Assembly: GCA_050951095.1 (NCBI GenBank)
Contig: JBMNIQ010000006.1
Location: 124,001-188,000 of the forward strand
Origin: UMGS1519 sp050951095
GTDB taxonomy: Bacteria; Actinomycetota; Coriobacteriia; Coriobacteriales; Eggerthellaceae
Reading direction: 5' to 3'
DNA: 64,000 nucleotides
In this document: one piece after another, positions 38,126-47,066 of the stretch
Layout: every line of letters begins with the position of its first letter
How positions within the stretch are numbered: position 1 is the stretch's first letter
Notes under the pieces: model-generated
The model's database searches: none
What the model was told of the DNA's origin: nothing
What the model saw: only the letters and a program-made list of their open reading frames with translations
Program-made: the position numbers and the translations under genes

Positions 38126-40255
38126 CTACCGTCTATGCCGCGACGAACCGTATTTCGAGCCCTTGCGCGCATCCTTCTTCAGGCGCTGCAGGGCCTCGTC
38201 CTCCGTACCGCCCTCGATGCCGGTACGCAGCTTCACCAGCTGATCGCGCAGGCGGGCGGCTTCTTCGAAGTCCATATTGCGCGACGCCTCGGCCATATCG
38301 TCTTCCAGCGAAGAGACCAGGCGCATGACCTCGGCACGCGACATACGCGCCAGCTCCTTGTTCACCTGTTCCGCGGTGGTGTTCTCCTCGTCCTGATTGA
38401 CGTAATCCATGATGTCGTTGATGGCCTTGCGGACGGTCTTCGGCTCGATGCCGTGTTCCTTGTTGAACGCAATCTGCAGCGTGCGGCGGCGCTTCGTCTC
38501 GTCGATGGCCCGCTTCATGGAGTCCGTGATGCGGTCCGCGTACATGATCACCTGGCCGCTGACGTTACGGGCGGCGCGACCCATGGTCTGGATAAGCGAG
38601 CGGTGATTGCGCAGGAAGCCCTCTTTGTCGGCATCCAGGATGGCAACCAGCGACACCTCCGGCAAGTCGAGGCCCTCGCGAAGCAGGTTGATGCCCACAA
38701 GCACGTCGAAGGCGCCTGCGCGCAGGTCGTGCAGGATCTCGACGCGCTCCAGCGTGCCGATGTCCGAATGCATGTACCGTGCGCGAATGCCCTGGTCAAG
38801 CAAATGATCCGTCAGGTCCTCCGCCATCTTCTTCGTCAGTGTCGTGATCAGCACGCGCTCGTTCTTTTCCGCACGTGCGCGCGATTCCTCGATGATGTCG
38901 TCGATCTGCGACTTCGTGGGACGCACGATGACCTCGGGGTCAAGCAGGCCCGTGGGGCGGATGATCTGCTCCACCTGGTTCTGCGTGACCTTCAGCTCGT
39001 AATCGCCGGGCGTGGCGCTCATATAGATGAACTGAGGGATGCGCGCCTCGAACTCGTCGAAACGCAGCGGGCGGTTATCCAGGCAGCTGGGCAGGCGGAA
39101 ACCGTGATCCACAAGCGTGACCTTGCGCGAACGGTCGCCCTCGTGCATGCCGCGTACCTGCGGGATAGTCACGTGGCTCTCATCCACCATGCACAGGAAA
39201 TCCTTCGGGAAATAATCCAACAGCGTGTACGGGGGCTCTCCGGGCTTGCGACCGTCCAGATGGCGGGAATAGTTCTCGATGCCGCTGCAGAACCCCATGG
39301 TCTCCATCATCTCGAGATCGTACGTCGTGCGCATCTCCAACCGCTCCGCTTCCAGCAGCTTGCCTTCTTCCTTGAATTGGGCCAGGCGCTGCTGCAGTTC
39401 GTCGCGGATGGATTTCAGGGCTCGCTCCATCTTCGGCTTCGCCGTGACATAGTGCGACGCGGGCCAGATGGGAATGGCCGAAAAGCTGTTCAGCTTCTCG
39501 CCCGTGACCAGGTCGATCTCGTCGATGGTCTCTATCTCGTCGCCCCAGAATTCCAGATGCAGCGGATTGTCGGCATACGGGGGGAACACGTCCAGGGAAT
39601 CGCCGCGCACGCGGAACGTACCGCGCGTCAGCTCGTAATCGTTCCGGTCGTATTGGATGTCGATGAGGTCGTAGATCAGGTCGTCGCGGTCATACGGCTT
39701 GTCCTTGTCCACGAACACGGCCATGCCGGCATAATCCATAGGCGAGCCGATGCCGTAAATGCACGAGACGGAGGCAACGACGATGACATCGCGCCGGGAC
39801 AGCAGCGCCGCCGTGGCGGCATGGCGCAACTTCTCCACCTCTTCGTTGATGGAAGAGTCCTTCTCGATGAACGTATCCGTCGTAGGCACATAGGCCTCTG
39901 GCTGGTAGTAGTCGTAATACGAGACGAAATAGACCACGGCATTGTTCGGGAAGAATTCGCGCAGCTCCCCTGCCAACTGCGCCGCAAGCGTCTTGTTCGG
40001 CGCCAAGACCAGCGTGGGCTTTTGGACGGCCTCTATGACCTTCGCCATCGTGAACGTCTTGCCCGAACCTGTCACGCCCAACAGATTCTGATAGCGCAGA
40101 CCCTTCTCGACGCCATCCGCAAGCGCCTGGATGGCTTCGGGCTGGTCTCCGGCAGGCTCGAAGGGGGAAACAACCTTGAACGGCGTGTCGGCAAGCCGCA
40201 CTTCGGACAGCTTGCCCTCCATATCATGACCTTCGATGTTCCTCAGATGGGCCAT
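38126..40255 (-). CDS. uvrB: Excinuclease ABC subunit B
   Basis: The 709-residue helicase-like subunit verifies damage in nucleotide-excision repair and hands it to UvrC. Walker A GVTGSGKTFTM, the beta-hairpin region YYDYYQPEAY, Walker B CMVDESHV, helicase motifs VLITTLTKKMAEDLTDHL and MGRAARNVSGQVIMYAD, and a C-terminal UVR domain (ASRNMDFEEAARLRDQL) that contacts UvrC are all present. Length is normal. It follows coaE by about 50 bp on the same strand, as in other Actinobacteria where rpsA, coaE and uvrB are neighbours. Confidence 0.98.
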   Translation of the reverse strand: MAHLRNIEGHDMEGKLSEVRLADTPFKVVSPFEPAGDQPEAIQALADGVEKGLRYQNLLGVTGSGKTFTMAKVIEAVQKPTLVLAPNKTLAAQLAGELREFFPNNAVVYFVSYYDYYQPEAYVPTTDTFIEKDSSINEEVEKLRHAATAALLSRRDVIVVASVSCIYGIGSPMDYAGMAVFVDKDKPYDRDDLIYDLIDIQYDRNDYELTRGTFRVRGDSLDVFPPYADNPLHLEFWGDEIETIDEIDLVTGEKLNSFSAIPIWPASHYVTAKPKMERALKSIRDELQQRLAQFKEEGKLLEAERLEMRTTYDLEMMETMGFCSGIENYSRHLDGRKPGEPPYTLLDYFPKDFLCMVDESHVTIPQVRGMHEGDRSRKVTLVDHGFRLPSCLDNRPLRFDEFEARIPQFIYMSATPGDYELKVTQNQVEQIIRPTGLLDPEVIVRPTKSQIDDIIEESRARAEKNERVLITTLTKKMAEDLTDHLLDQGIRARYMHSDIGTLERVEILHDLRAGAFDVLVGINLLREGLDLPEVSLVAILDADKEGFLRNHRSLIQTMGRAARNVSGQVIMYADRITDSMKRAIDETKRRRTLQIAFNKEHGIEPKTVRKAINDIMDYVNQDEENTTAEQVNKELARMSRAEVMRLVSSLEDDMAEASRNMDFEEAARLRDQLVKLRTGIEGGTEDEALQRLKKDARKGSKYGSSRHRR

Positions 40256-40303
40256 ACCGCGTTTCCCTCCCTGTCTCGCTGCCGCTGCATTTCCTGCGCG
40301 CTG

Positions 40304-40909
40304 TTAGCCGTTGACGATCTGTTCCCACACCGCGTCGATGCGCCGCTGGAGCGTGTGCAGGTCGGAATCGTTCTCGATGACGAAATCCGCCCACGAGCGG
40401 CGCAGGTCGTCGCTAACCTGGCGCGCAATGCGGTTGCGCACATCCGCCTCAGAGAAGCCGCGCGCCACCGCCCGTTCCACACGGAGCTCGAGCGGGGCGA
40501 CAACCGCTACAGTGGCGTCGGCCATATCCGTGAACACGCCGAATGTTCCCTGCGGTCCGTCGTAAGGGGAAATCTCGATGACGCAGGCAGCCTTGCCTTC
40601 ATTCTCGAACGCTTTCAGGCGCTCCTTCGCCTCCGCAATCAGCCGCGGATGGGAGATGCCGTTGAGCGTTGCCGTGGCCTCGGGTGACGCGAACGCCTTG
40701 GCTGCCAGCGCCTTGCGAATAACGGAGCCGTCTTCGGCAAGGATGTCGCTTCCGAATGCCGCAACCATGTCGTGAATCACGTCCGTGCGCAGAAGGACGT
40801 CATGTCCCACCTCGTCCAAATCGATGAATGCCGCACCGTGCGAGACGAATCCCTTCGACACCGTCGATTTACCCGAACCGATGCCGCCGATAACAACGAT
40901 GATCTTCAT
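40304..40909 (-). CDS. coaE: Dephospho-CoA kinase
   Basis: This 201-residue P-loop kinase performs the last step of coenzyme A synthesis, phosphorylating the 3'-OH of dephospho-CoA. It shows GGIGSGKSTVSKGF, AAFIDLDEVGHDVL, NGISHPRLIAE, and the LID-type RVERAVARGFSEADVRNRIARQ. Actinobacterial CoaE is often fused to a second domain; this one is not. It begins behind GGAAGGG and lies between rpsA and uvrB. Confidence 0.95.
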   Translation of the reverse strand: MKIIVVIGGIGSGKSTVSKGFVSHGAAFIDLDEVGHDVLLRTDVIHDMVAAFGSDILAEDGSVIRKALAAKAFASPEATATLNGISHPRLIAEAKERLKAFENEGKAACVIEISPYDGPQGTFGVFTDMADATVAVVAPLELRVERAVARGFSEADVRNRIARQVSDDLRRSWADFVIENDSDLHTLQRRIDAVWEQIVNG

Positions 40910-41047
40910 GGAACCCTTCCTTCATGCCACTGCGCCCCGTGAGCGAAACGAATACCTTCGCCCATAGCGTACAACAGAGCGCAACCGAGGCAAGGGGCAC
41001 TTGCAACGTGTGAAACTATAAACGCGCACTGCCGCCCTGACATCCGA

Positions 41048-41081
41048 AACGAAAAGGCCCGCTGCATGCACAGCGGGCCTT
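41048..41081 (-). terminator. Terminator of rpsA
   Basis: Stem AAGGCCCGCTG / CAGCGGGCCTT, 6-nt loop, then TTCGTTT on the minus strand. It separates rpsA from coaE. Confidence 0.9.
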
Positions 41082-41106
41082 CCATCAGCAAAGAGAGGAG
41101 AAAAGA

Positions 41107-42300
41107 CTACTCGGCAACCTTCTCATCGTTCTGCTTGCGCGGCTTGCGGGCCGGACGCTCTTCGCCCTCGGGCGGATCGGCAACTTCGATCTCGTAACCC
41201 AGGTCGGCAGCGGCTGCCTTCATGGACAGGCTGATGCGACGACGCTCGGGGTTGATCTCCATGACCTTGACCTTGACCTCGTCACCGGCATGGACAACCT
41301 GCGTCGGGGTGTCGATGTGCTTCGGGGACATCTCGGAGATGTGCACCAAGCCCTCGACGCCATTGGCCAGCTCCACGAATGCGCCGAACGGGACGGTCTT
41401 CGTAACCTTGCCGTCGACGATGGATCCCAGCGGGTAGGACTCGATGAGCTTCTTCCACGGATCCTCGGTGGTCTGCTTCAGGCCCAGGGAGATGCGCTCG
41501 CGCTGCAGGTCCACATCCAGGACCTCGACCTCGACCTCTTCGCCAACCTTGACAACCTCGGACGGATGGTTCACATGGCTCCAAGACAGCTCGGAGATGT
41601 GCACCAGGCCGTCGATGCCGCCCAGGTCCACGAAAGCACCGAAGTCGACGATGCTGGAAACCGTGCCCTTCAGGCGCATGCCCTTGGACAGCTTGGAGAG
41701 GATCTCGGCGCGCTCGTTCTTGCGGCCCTCCTCCAGCAGCACGCGGCGGGACAGAACAACGTTGTTGCGGTTGCGGTCCATCTCGATAACGCGAGCCTCG
41801 AGCTCGGTGTTCAGGTACATATCCAGGTTCTTGACGCGATGCAGGTCAACCAGGGATGCCGGCAGGAAGCCGCGCAGGCCGATGTCCAGGATCAGGCCGC
41901 CCTTGACGACCTCGATGACTTCGCCCGTGACGGGCTCGCCGGCCTTGAACTTCTCTTCCACGGAAATCCAGGCGCGCTCGTACTCGGCACGCTTCTTGGA
42001 CAGGATCAGACGGCCGTCCTTGTCCTCCTTCTGCAGAACCCAGACCTCGATCTCGTCGCCCAGCTTGACGACGTCGTCGGGGTTCGCATCCTTGCGGATG
42101 GAGAGCTCGCGGGCGGGAACAACGCCCTCGCTCTTGAATCCGATGTCGACCAGCACCTCATCGTGCTCGATCTGAACGACTTTGCCCGTGACCAGGTCGC
42201 CTTCGTCGAACTCGGTCAGGGTGCCGTCGATCATCTGATTCAACGCGTCATCGGACACGTCTTCGAAATCGATGACATCGGTGTTCTTGATTTCGGTCAA
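41107..42300 (-). CDS. rpsA: 30S ribosomal protein S1
   Basis: The 397-residue protein has four S1 RNA-binding domains (about 30-100, 115-180, 200-270 and 285-355), the actinobacterial form, fewer than the six in E. coli. Typical repeat starts are GDLVTGKVVQIEHDEVLVDIGFKSEG, KGTVSSIVDFGAFVDLGGIDGLVHISELSW and VDGKVTKTVPFGAFVELANGVEGLVHISEM. It helps mRNA bind the small subunit. The start is TTG at 42300 with AAAGGGG 8-9 nt upstream, an unusual initiation codon for a highly expressed protein. The charged C-terminus is RKPRKQNDEKVAE. Confidence 0.97.
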   Translation of the reverse strand: MTEIKNTDVIDFEDVSDDALNQMIDGTLTEFDEGDLVTGKVVQIEHDEVLVDIGFKSEGVVPARELSIRKDANPDDVVKLGDEIEVWVLQKEDKDGRLILSKKRAEYERAWISVEEKFKAGEPVTGEVIEVVKGGLILDIGLRGFLPASLVDLHRVKNLDMYLNTELEARVIEMDRNRNNVVLSRRVLLEEGRKNERAEILSKLSKGMRLKGTVSSIVDFGAFVDLGGIDGLVHISELSWSHVNHPSEVVKVGEEVEVEVLDVDLQRERISLGLKQTTEDPWKKLIESYPLGSIVDGKVTKTVPFGAFVELANGVEGLVHISEMSPKHIDTPTQVVHAGDEVKVKVMEINPERRRISLSMKAAAADLGYEIEVADPPEGEERPARKPRKQNDEKVAE

Positions 42301-42598
42301 AATGGACCCCTTTCAAAAATTTCGGGGACCCTTCGTCATGATTGTCCAACATTTCCATGTCCACCGGCGCCGTATGCGCCTGTTACAAACATGTCTCGGG
42401 GGCCAACAGTTACTACTTGCCTTCTACGCAAGCCTATTCATAGTAGCATAGACTCCAGCGTGTTTACCGCATGTTTACGCACGATTCGCACGGCCTGCAC
42501 AGTTTTTGCCGAGCGTCCATTCCGAAGGGTTATCGGCATGCACTACAGCGCTGTTGAAAATGACAATCCGGTCTGAAATATAAGGCCCGCGGACTGCC
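42301..42598. other. Intergenic region upstream of rpsA
   Basis: The gap of about 300 bp lies between the dxs stop and the rpsA start, both on the minus strand. A TGC-TACTAT extended -10 on the minus strand near 42438-42446 is the best rpsA promoter candidate. The TTG ribosome site is at its left end. Nothing else is evident. Confidence 0.35.
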
Positions 42599-44476
42599 CT
42601 AGCGGCCCAGCTTATGCAGGATCGCGTCCGCAACGCCCTGGGCATCCAACCCGATCTCGCGCAGCAGCAGCGGCTTCTTGCCATGCACCACGAACCGGTC
42701 GGGAATGCCCAGCGTCAGCGCAGGAACGGATTTCCCGGACTGCGCCAGGGTCCTGAGGACCTCCTCGCCTACACCTCCGGAAACGACGCCTTCCTCAACG
42801 GTCACGACGAGCTTCGTATCCGCCGCTTCCCGAATGGCATCGCCGTCGAGGGGCTTCGCCCAGCGCATGTCCACAACGCGGGCGCGAACGCCCTTCCCTT
42901 CCAGGATGTCGGCGGCTTCCTCTGCGATAGCGACCATGGAACCGAGCGCCAAGATGGCGATGTCGTCGCCCGAGCGAACGAGACGGCTCTTTCCCTCTTC
43001 GAGGCAGATCGGCGATTCGGGTACGGGGACGCCGCAGGCCTCGCCGCGCGGGTAGCGAATGGCATACGGGCCCTGTCCGGCAAGTGCCGTATGGAGCGCG
43101 TTCGCCAGCTCCTCCTCGTTCGAGGGAACCAGCACCCGCATATTCGGCACCATGCGCGTATACACCAAGTCGAAAGCGCCATGATGCGTGGCGCCGTCGT
43201 CGCCTACCAGGCCCGCCCGATCGATGCAGAACACCACATTCGCCTTCGCCAGCGCCACATCGATGATGATCTGGTCGATGGCACGCTGCAGGAACGTGGA
43301 ATAGATGGCGACCACCGGACGCTTGCCGCCCAGCGCAAGGCCGGCGGCAAGGCCCACGGCATGCTCTTCGGCGATACCCGTATCGATGAAGCGGTCCGGG
43401 AACCGCTTCGCAAACCCGGAGAGGCCCGTCCCGTCCTTCATCGCGGCAGTGATGGCGACGATATCCTGGTCGTGTTCCGCTTCGCGCTCAAGGCACGAAC
43501 CGAAGACGTTCATATATTTCGGGACCTTCGAAGACGACGCTTTCAGCTTTCCCGTGGCAATGTCGAAGCCGCTCGGGCCATGGAAGGCCTCGGGATGCTC
43601 TTCTGCCGGCGTGTATCCGGCGCCCTTCTTCGTGACCACGTGCATGAGCGTGGGGCCGTTCGTCCGCAGCAGCATGCGTATGGTCTCGCGCAGCGCCACG
43701 ATGTCATGGCCGTCGATGGGAGCCGTGCACAGGATGCCCAGCTGCTCGAAGATCATGGACTGGTCGGAAAGGAAGAAGTGCTTCGCAGAATCCTTCGCAT
43801 TGCGCGCCAGGTCAAGCGCCATTCGCGCAGCGGGACCGGCATTCTCCATGGCTTCCTGCATGCTGTCGCGCCGAACGCGGTAGTCGTTCGAGGCGCGCAG
43901 GCGGCCCAGATGCGTCATCAGGGCGCCCACATTATGCGAGATGGCCATAGCGTTATCGTTGAGCACGATGAGCATGCGCGTCTGGTCCTGCCCGATCTGG
44001 TTCAGGGCCTCGAATGCCATGCCGCCGGAAATGGCCGCATCGCCGATGAGCGCCGCCACATGCTCGTTGCCGCCGCGCATATCGCGCGCGCGAGCCAAGC
44101 CCAACGCAATGGAAAGGGAATCCGAGGCATGGCCGGAATAATGGACGTCGTATTCGCTCTCATGGGGATTCGGGAACCCGGAGATACCGCCGTATTGGCG
44201 CAGCGTGTCGAAACGATCCAAACGTCCCGTGAGAATCTTGTGCGCATATGCCTGATGGCCCACGTCGTAGACGATCTTGTCCTGCGGGCAGTCCATCTCC
44301 GCATGCAGCGCCAAAATGGTTTCAACGGCGCCGAGGCTGGATCCCACATGACCGCCGTTCTTCGAGGTAGTTTCGATAATCTGGTCGCGGATCTCCTGCG
44401 CGACAATCTTCAACTCGTCGTTATTCAGAGCTTTGAGATCGTGCGGGGATGAGATCATGTCAATGATACGTTCCAT
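42599..44476 (-). CDS. dxs: 1-deoxy-D-xylulose-5-phosphate synthase
   Basis: The 625-residue thiamine-diphosphate enzyme joins pyruvate and glyceraldehyde 3-phosphate in the first step of the MEP isoprenoid pathway. Visible are HVGSSLGAVE, DKIVYDVGHQAYAHKILTGR, the ThDP-binding LIGDAAISGGMAFEALN with a distant LNDNAMAIS, the transketolase-type TGIAEEHAVGLAAGLALGG, and the C-terminal domain VVTVEEGVVSGGVGEEV. The isoprenoid product feeds the polyprenyl carriers that the nearby glycosyltransferases need. It lies 12 bp after xseB, the last gene of a long operon. Confidence 0.98.
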   Translation of the reverse strand: MERIIDMISSPHDLKALNNDELKIVAQEIRDQIIETTSKNGGHVGSSLGAVETILALHAEMDCPQDKIVYDVGHQAYAHKILTGRLDRFDTLRQYGGISGFPNPHESEYDVHYSGHASDSLSIALGLARARDMRGGNEHVAALIGDAAISGGMAFEALNQIGQDQTRMLIVLNDNAMAISHNVGALMTHLGRLRASNDYRVRRDSMQEAMENAGPAARMALDLARNAKDSAKHFFLSDQSMIFEQLGILCTAPIDGHDIVALRETIRMLLRTNGPTLMHVVTKKGAGYTPAEEHPEAFHGPSGFDIATGKLKASSSKVPKYMNVFGSCLEREAEHDQDIVAITAAMKDGTGLSGFAKRFPDRFIDTGIAEEHAVGLAAGLALGGKRPVVAIYSTFLQRAIDQIIIDVALAKANVVFCIDRAGLVGDDGATHHGAFDLVYTRMVPNMRVLVPSNEEELANALHTALAGQGPYAIRYPRGEACGVPVPESPICLEEGKSRLVRSGDDIAILALGSMVAIAEEAADILEGKGVRARVVDMRWAKPLDGDAIREAADTKLVVTVEEGVVSGGVGEEVLRTLAQSGKSVPALTLGIPDRFVVHGKKPLLLREIGLDAQGVADAILHKLGR

Positions 44477-44488
44477 TGCCCTGACCCC

Positions 44489-44710
44489 CTACTCCTCGGC
44501 GTTTTCGCTATCTTCTTCGTTACGTTGCAAGATATCGGATTCTATCAGCTCGGATGCTTTCATGCCAAGCCCGACGGCTTCCTCGTACAGCGAAAGTGCA
44601 TCCTCCAGCGGAAGGGAGTCGTCGGAAACGGATTCGACAATCTGCTTCAGCCGCTCGTTCACTGCCTCCATATCGGGGAGCGTACGAGGTTCGTCGGGAT
44701 TATTCGGCAT
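44489..44710 (-). CDS. xseB: Exodeoxyribonuclease VII small subunit
   Basis: At 73 residues this is the normal XseB size. LPDMEAVNERLKQIVESVSDDSLPLEDALSLYEEAVGLGMKASELI is the family's helical hairpin, with DSLPLEDALSLYEEG-like signature. It works only with XseA, the catalytic subunit, which is not in this window, so the usual xseA-xseB pair is separated. It overlaps the end of nusB by 11 bp and precedes dxs. Confidence 0.92.
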   Translation of the reverse strand: MPNNPDEPRTLPDMEAVNERLKQIVESVSDDSLPLEDALSLYEEAVGLGMKASELIESDILQRNEEDSENAEE

Positions 44711-45344
44711 CGGATGTCACTTCTGCATCGGCAGCGCCGTCGGCTTCGACGGGCTGCGCTTCAGAACCGTCGACAGCCGGCGCTTCCGCTGCGGCAGCGG
44801 GCTGCGCCTCGGCAGCAGCGGGCTGGGCACCGGCATCGACGGCGTCTTCAGAATCCGTCGCATTCTCAGGCGCCTTGTCCTGAGCGCCATCCGCAGTCTC
44901 CTGAACGGTCTCCTGGGTGTTCTGCGCCTGCTCCAGTTCCGTGGCGATGCTTCCCAGCACGCCGTTCACGAACTTCGGAGATTCGTCTTCGCCGCCGAAA
45001 TCCTTAGCCAGATCAACCGCCTCGTTGATCGCAACGGAGATGGGGACCTCGTCCACGTACATCATCTCGTAGCAGGCCAGGCGCAGGATGGCGCGATCGA
45101 CGGAGGGCATGCGGTCCATGGACCAGTTCTCCGAATTCGCCTTGATATGCGCGTCCAACTCCGGAAGATGCTCCGCCGTACCCCGTACCAGGAAATCGGC
45201 GTACTCCGAAGGCTTCGCCTCGTCGATGAATGCATCGCCGCGTTCCAACAGCGCTATCGGCGATTCATCCAGGATATCGCTTTGATAGAGGACCTGGATA
45301 GCCTGCCGACGTGAGAGCGTGCGCTCGTGTCGCTTCGTTGCCAT
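44700..45344 (-). CDS. nusB: Transcription antitermination protein NusB, acidic C-terminal extension
   Basis: The N-terminal 135 residues are NusB: RHERTLSRRQAIQVLYQSDI, DRMPSVDRAILRLACYEMMYVDEVPISVAINEAVDLAKDFGGEDESPKFVNGVLG. NusB with S10 binds boxA RNA to prevent termination in rRNA operons. The C-terminal 75-80 residues are an Ala/Glu/Asp/Gln-rich disordered tail, about half as long again as a usual NusB. The ATG at 45344 follows GAGGAAG. xseB starts inside its last codons; the Asp23 gene lies 25 bp upstream. Confidence 0.95.
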   Translation of the reverse strand: MATKRHERTLSRRQAIQVLYQSDILDESPIALLERGDAFIDEAKPSEYADFLVRGTAEHLPELDAHIKANSENWSMDRMPSVDRAILRLACYEMMYVDEVPISVAINEAVDLAKDFGGEDESPKFVNGVLGSIATELEQAQNTQETVQETADGAQDKAPENATDSEDAVDAGAQPAAAEAQPAAAAEAPAVDGSEAQPVEADGAADAEVTSDAE

Positions 45345-45369
45345 GTATGTGCTTCCTCTTCCGCTTTCG

Positions 45370-45717
45370 TTAATCCGCAAAGCGGATGGAGTCGATGTAA
45401 ATGTCTACGCGGGCCACTTCCATGCCCAGCTGAACCGTGATGGCGTCAGCAACGGCATTGCGCACCTCGTCGGCAATGTCCGGCAGCGGCTTGCCATAGC
45501 GCACGTTCAGATGCAGCGTGATCTCAAGCTGGTTCTTATCGTTCGTATGGACTTCGATGCCCTGATCCGTTCCGGCATTGCGGAAGACCTGATGGATGAG
45601 GTTGGCAGACGGGGTTCCGATGCTGGCAACGTCATCGATTTCCTTGACGGCCAGCGAGACGATAGTCTCTATCACGCTATGCGTGATGGCCATGCCCTCG
45701 TTGCGAACGTCGATCAT
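45370..45717 (-). CDS. Asp23/Gls24 family protein (YqhY-like)
   Basis: The 115-residue protein belongs to the Asp23 (DUF322) family: SVIETIVSLAVKEIDDVASIG, LEITLHLNVRYGKPLPDIADEVRNAVADAITVQLGMEVARVDIYIDSI. In Bacillus the homologue YqhY is encoded between accC and nusB, exactly as here, and loss is linked to disturbed acetyl-CoA carboxylase activity. A role in tuning the carboxylase is therefore plausible. Its start overlaps the accC stop by 4 bp (ATGA). Confidence 0.94.
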   Translation of the reverse strand: MIDVRNEGMAITHSVIETIVSLAVKEIDDVASIGTPSANLIHQVFRNAGTDQGIEVHTNDKNQLEITLHLNVRYGKPLPDIADEVRNAVADAITVQLGMEVARVDIYIDSIRFAD

Positions 45718-47066
45718 AGCAAGTCTCCCATCTCGGTTTCGATGAACGCGGTAGTCACATTGCCCTCATTATAGGCTTCGTTCTCAAGCACGCGCTGATG
45801 GAACGGAATCGTTGTCTTGATACCCTCGATATCGAATTCGTCCAGTGCGCGGCGACCGCGGGCAATGGCCTCCTCACGCGTCGAACCCCACACGATGAGC
45901 TTCGCAACCATGGAGTCGTAATACGGGGAGATGCGGGATCCCTCGTGCACGTACGTCTCCAAGCGCACACCCGGGCCGCCGGGAGTGCGGAACTTCGTGA
46001 TGGTGCCCGGGCACGGACGGAAGCCATGCTCGGGATCCTCGGCGTTGATGCGGAACTCGATTGCGTGGCCGTTCGGGGAGAACGGGGCGTACTTCGCGCA
46101 TTCCATGGGCTCGCCGGAGGCAATGCGCAGCTGCTCCTTGATGATGTCCACGCCCGTGATCTGCTCCGTCACCGGGTGCTCGACCTGGACGCGCGTGTTC
46201 ATCTCCATGAAGTAGAACTTACCGTCCTGGTCCAGAAGGAACTCGATCGTGCCGGCATTGCGGTAGTCCACGGCACGGACCGCCTTCAGGGCGGCCACGC
46301 CCATAGCACGGCGCAGCTCGTCGTTCAGCGCCGGGCTGGGAGCCTCCTCCAGCAGCTTCTGATGGCGACGCTGGATGGAGCAGTCGCGCTCGCACAGCGC
46401 AACGCGGTTCCCGTGATCGTCTGCAAGGACCTGGATCTCGACATGACGCGGTTTCAGCACCAGCTTCTCCAGGTACACGTCGTCGTTCGCGAAAGACGCC
46501 GCAGCTTCGGCCTTCGCCGCCAGGTACTCCTTCTCCAGGTCGGCGGGGTCATGCACCTCGCGCATGCCCTTGCCGCCACCGCCGGCGCTTGCCTTGATCA
46601 GCACGGGATAGCCCACGCGCTCGGCGAACGCGCGCGCTTCCTCGACGGTCTCGACAACGCCGTCGCTGCCGGGAACCGTGGGCACGCCGCACTTCTGCAT
46701 GGTCTCGCGCGCCTGGCTCTTATTGCCCATGCTCTCGATGCATTCGGGAGAAGGACCGATGAATACCAGGTCGTTGTCTGCACAGGCACGGGCGAAATCC
46801 GCGTTCTCGGACAGGAATCCGTAACCCGGATGCACTGCCTGACAGCCGGTGTTCACCGCAGCGGCTATGATATTCGGCATGACCAGGTAGCTCTTATTCG
46901 CCGGAGCGGGCCCGATGCAGACGGCCTCGTCGGCGTACTGCACCGGGTACGTGTCCTTGTCCTCGGTGGAATAGACCGCGACGGTTTTCACGCCGAGCTC
47001 CTTGCAGGCGCGGATAACGCGCAGTGCCACTTCCCCGCGATTGGCGATGAGGATTTTATCGAACAT
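45714..47066 (-). CDS. accC: Biotin carboxylase subunit
   Basis: The 450-residue enzyme carboxylates biotin on its carrier using ATP and bicarbonate. ATP-grasp motifs: KILIANRGEVALRVIRACKELG, GYGFLSENADFARAC, KASAGGGGKGMREV, EMNTRVQVEHPVTEQITGVD (catalytic Glu and Arg), and the C-terminal GVRLETYVHEGSRISPYYDSMVAKLI. It is directly followed by the Asp23 gene and preceded by the carboxyltransferase-BCCP gene, whose stop it touches. It probably serves that fused protein and perhaps acetyl-CoA carboxylase as well. Confidence 0.98.
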   Translation of the reverse strand: MFDKILIANRGEVALRVIRACKELGVKTVAVYSTEDKDTYPVQYADEAVCIGPAPANKSYLVMPNIIAAAVNTGCQAVHPGYGFLSENADFARACADNDLVFIGPSPECIESMGNKSQARETMQKCGVPTVPGSDGVVETVEEARAFAERVGYPVLIKASAGGGGKGMREVHDPADLEKEYLAAKAEAAASFANDDVYLEKLVLKPRHVEIQVLADDHGNRVALCERDCSIQRRHQKLLEEAPSPALNDELRRAMGVAALKAVRAVDYRNAGTIEFLLDQDGKFYFMEMNTRVQVEHPVTEQITGVDIIKEQLRIASGEPMECAKYAPFSPNGHAIEFRINAEDPEHGFRPCPGTITKFRTPGGPGVRLETYVHEGSRISPYYDSMVAKLIVWGSTREEAIARGRRALDEFDIEGIKTTIPFHQRVLENEAYNEGNVTTAFIETEMGDLL

